DNA from: Clostridiales bacterium
GTDB lineage: Bacteria; Bacillota; Clostridia; Peptostreptococcales; Anaerovoracaceae
Assembly: GCA_022766365.1 (NCBI GenBank)
Contig: JALENW010000001.1
Span: forward strand, 1-56,106
Reading direction: 5' to 3'
DNA length: 56,106 nt
The notes below the pieces were generated by a model. It had not been told where the DNA came from, did no database searches, and saw only the letters and a list, made by a program, of their open reading frames with translations. This document shows positions 54,847-56,106 of this stretch, in pieces (position 1 is the stretch's first letter; every line of letters starts with the position of its first letter). Position numbers and translations under genes: made by a program.

Positions 54847-54935
54847 AACCACAGGCTTTGAACCTATTGAAATTTCAAGGGTTTATTTTTTCTATGGGTC
54901 AAATAGTGACTCAAACTATACAATTGTTTAATGTT

Positions 54936-55124
54936 TTATTCCTCCGTGATTGTGTTCTGTGACCTTGTTTTTTTAATTCCTGTAGCTATATCTTTTCCGA
55001 TATTTTTCCAATCACTTCTTAGCATTTCGGAATCCTTTAAAGGGTTTGTCATTTTGGATTGTTTGTTTCCAGACAAGTTGATAGACCCACAAAATCCCTT
55101 TAAAAAACTTCTGCTTAATTTCAT
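54936..55124 (-). CDS. Small hypothetical protein at the prophage-like edge
   Basis: 62 residues, beginning MKLSRSFLKGFCGSINLSG and containing EMLRSDWKNIGKDIATGIKK. The ATG has a good ribosome-binding site (GAGGGGG, 7 nt upstream), favouring this strand over the overlapping plus-strand frame. The S/DW-xx-IGxD pattern occurs in small phage- or island-borne proteins of Firmicutes, without known function. It lies 285 bp beyond the amidase on the same strand. Confidence 0.55.
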   Translation of the reverse strand: MKLSRSFLKGFCGSINLSGNKQSKMTNPLKDSEMLRSDWKNIGKDIATGIKKTRSQNTITEE

Positions 55125-55350
55125 AAGGTTACCCCCTCTTTAATTAGTTTTCTCTTTAATATCCTACCATACGACAAAAAATTTTCAATCAATTTCTTTG
55201 CTACTATAACCCTTGTATGATTTGTCAACACTTTTCTTGGACTTTTTAAAATACCGTAAAACCATTGAAATTTCAACAATTTTCGTCGCTCTCATTTGCG
55301 TTCTAACGGGCTTTTAAAAGCGTTTCGATACTTATTACCTGTTTCTGTAC

Positions 55351-55375
55351 TAAAAAAACCGCCCCAAAGGGCGGT
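55351..55375 (-). terminator. Terminator after the amidase gene
   Basis: ACCGCCC/GGGCGGT 7-bp GC-rich stem with a 4-nt loop; the minus strand continues TTTTTTTAG. Confidence 0.9.
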
Positions 55376-55409
55376 CAGGAGAAATATATATGAAAAAGTT
55401 TGTTAATTG

Positions 55410-56106
55410 CTATAGTTTACTGTTCAGATATCCCTGTAGAGACTTTACCGTCTGCTCTCCCATGATACCGTCTACGGTCACGCCCAGATATCCCTGTAGC
55501 CGTCTCACGGTTTCACGTCCTGCTACTCCGTCGACTCCTGCTCCGATAAGTTTCTGCAAAGCTCTCATAGTAGGTGAGCCACTACTGATATAGCTGACAA
55601 ATTGCCACCCTGAGCCGTGTACTCTCCACAAGCATGTATTGATATTAGGTGCATACTGCATGGAAATTATACCGTCTTTATAGTCCATACCAAGGAACTT
55701 TTGTAGTGCCAGTGATGTATCACGACCCCACCAACCATCTACGGCTATCTGGTGTCTTGGTTTAGCTTGCGGCACATTTACTGCCTGCACTTTTTGTCCA
55801 GCATATACAGCCTCAACCATGCTCTTTATTGTACCGAGCATATCATAATATCTTCCCGGACAAGCCGTTGCGGCTACGTCTTTATGCCCGATAAGCGGCA
55901 GCTTGCCATACTTTTTCCAAAGGTCACCGCCTATATACTCTGCTAATGTCCTAAGGTCACCCTCGGTCATCTCAGGGCGGCACTCAATGCCGATACTATG
56001 TGTATTATAATATTTGCTACCTGCGTGATATGCAGCGTCGTTGTAGTTCACAATACATGTGACCTTGCCGTCCATCAGTACTGCATGTGCTGATACTCCA
56101 TCAGGT
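55410..56106 (-). CDS. N-acetylmuramoyl-L-alanine amidase (endolysin), 5' end outside the window
   Basis: The frame is open to the right edge; upstream of the first ATG (56075) it still encodes amidase sequence (DGVSAHAVLMDGK), so the start lies beyond the window. Visible parts are an Amidase_2 domain (SAHAVL, AAYHAG with a zinc His, IGIECRP, GHKDVAATACPGRYY with His and Cys zinc ligands) and then two peptidoglycan-binding-1 type repeats (VDGWWGRDTSLALQKFLG and GVDGVAGRETVRRLQGYLG with VDGIMGEQTVKSLQGYL). This is the architecture of phage endolysins. It cleaves the amide between muramic acid and the stem peptide. Nearby att scar and small phage-type gene support a prophage origin. Confidence 0.9.
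   Translation of the reverse strand, partial: PDGVSAHAVLMDGKVTCIVNYNDAAYHAGSKYYNTHSIGIECRPEMTEGDLRTLAEYIGGDLWKKYGKLPLIGHKDVAATACPGRYYDMLGTIKSMVEAVYAGQKVQAVNVPQAKPRHQIAVDGWWGRDTSLALQKFLGMDYKDGIISMQYAPNINTCLWRVHGSGWQFVSYISSGSPTMRALQKLIGAGVDGVAGRETVRRLQGYLGVTVDGIMGEQTVKSLQGYLNSKL

Noticed and set aside
54931-55143. Plus-strand hydrophobic 70-codon frame
   Set aside because: It overlaps the minus-strand 62-residue gene, which has a strong ribosome-binding site; the plus-strand frame has none.

Overview
The window is AT-rich chromosomal DNA of a low-GC Gram-positive anaerobe, most likely a member of the Clostridia (Bacillota). Evidence is the strong Shine-Dalgarno sequences, CCA-encoding tRNA genes, a cobalamin-riboswitch CbiMNQO cobalt transporter, cofactor-independent phosphoglycerate mutase, HemW/LepA/UvrC/FtsH/TilS housekeeping genes, and families typical of Clostridia (DUF3793, DUF2325, stand-alone LytTR). 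The genus cannot be fixed from the sequence alone.

Layout. 1-2.1 kb is the end of an integrated element (RhuM-like protein and a tyrosine integrase) abutting the 3' end of an initiator tRNA-Met; tRNA-Leu(UAA) and tRNA-Asn follow in the same operon. 2.7-10.2 kb is a leftward run dusB-coaX-pucR-ftsH-tilS (tRNA modification, CoA synthesis, regulation, membrane proteolysis). 10.3-13.8 kb is a leftward cobalt ECF transporter cbiMNQO behind a terminating cobalamin riboswitch. 13.9-25.6 kb holds gap, bioY, glpK, hemW, lepA, a MATE exporter, rpsT and a calcium-type P-ATPase. 25.8-28 kb contains an SdpI-like gene cut off from its upstream signals by a decayed IS256-family insertion. 28-31 kb encodes a secreted beta-propeller/cadherin-like surface protein whose leader carries a second cobalamin riboswitch and terminator. 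31-42.5 kb contains tRNA-Leu(CAG), an FAD dehydrogenase, a DUF1292 protein, uvrC, a D,D-carboxypeptidase-like protein with altered active-site motifs, apgM and serC, with serA divergent; then SPFH, NfeD and small-exporter genes. 42.6-44.1 kb is a likely metal-regulated DUF2325-DUF3793-flavodoxin operon. 44.3-49.7 kb contains a cation:proton antiporter gene broken by one in-frame TAG, then sbcC and sbcD. 50-53 kb contains a LytTR gene, msrAB and a ParA-like ATPase. 53.1-56.1 kb contains an integrase relic at tRNA-Arg, an AIM24-family gene, and the edge of a prophage-like element (tRNA-Ser 3' fragment, small protein, amidase endolysin).

The most striking structure is at 49,960-50,829. A LytTR DNA-binding gene appears truncated after 84 codons, but a 501-nt group I intron (50,212-50,712) can be traced with its P1 helix (exon TTGAT against intron GTCAA with a U.G wobble at the splice site), a perfect P7 pairing, the conserved GCAGCCAAGC segment and a terminal G. 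Removing it restores a complete 122-residue LytTR protein. The TTGAT insertion site and the terminal hairpins match the IStron class (group I intron fused to IS605-type ends), but no transposase or TnpB is present, so this looks like a minimal, non-autonomous IStron.

Functional links: two separate B12-sensing leaders tie cobalt import and a surface propeller protein to cobalamin status. SerA, SerC and ApgM all act around 3-phosphoglycerate, and the divergent serA/serC promoters overlap. The flavodoxin operon carries tandem operator-like repeats over its promoter.
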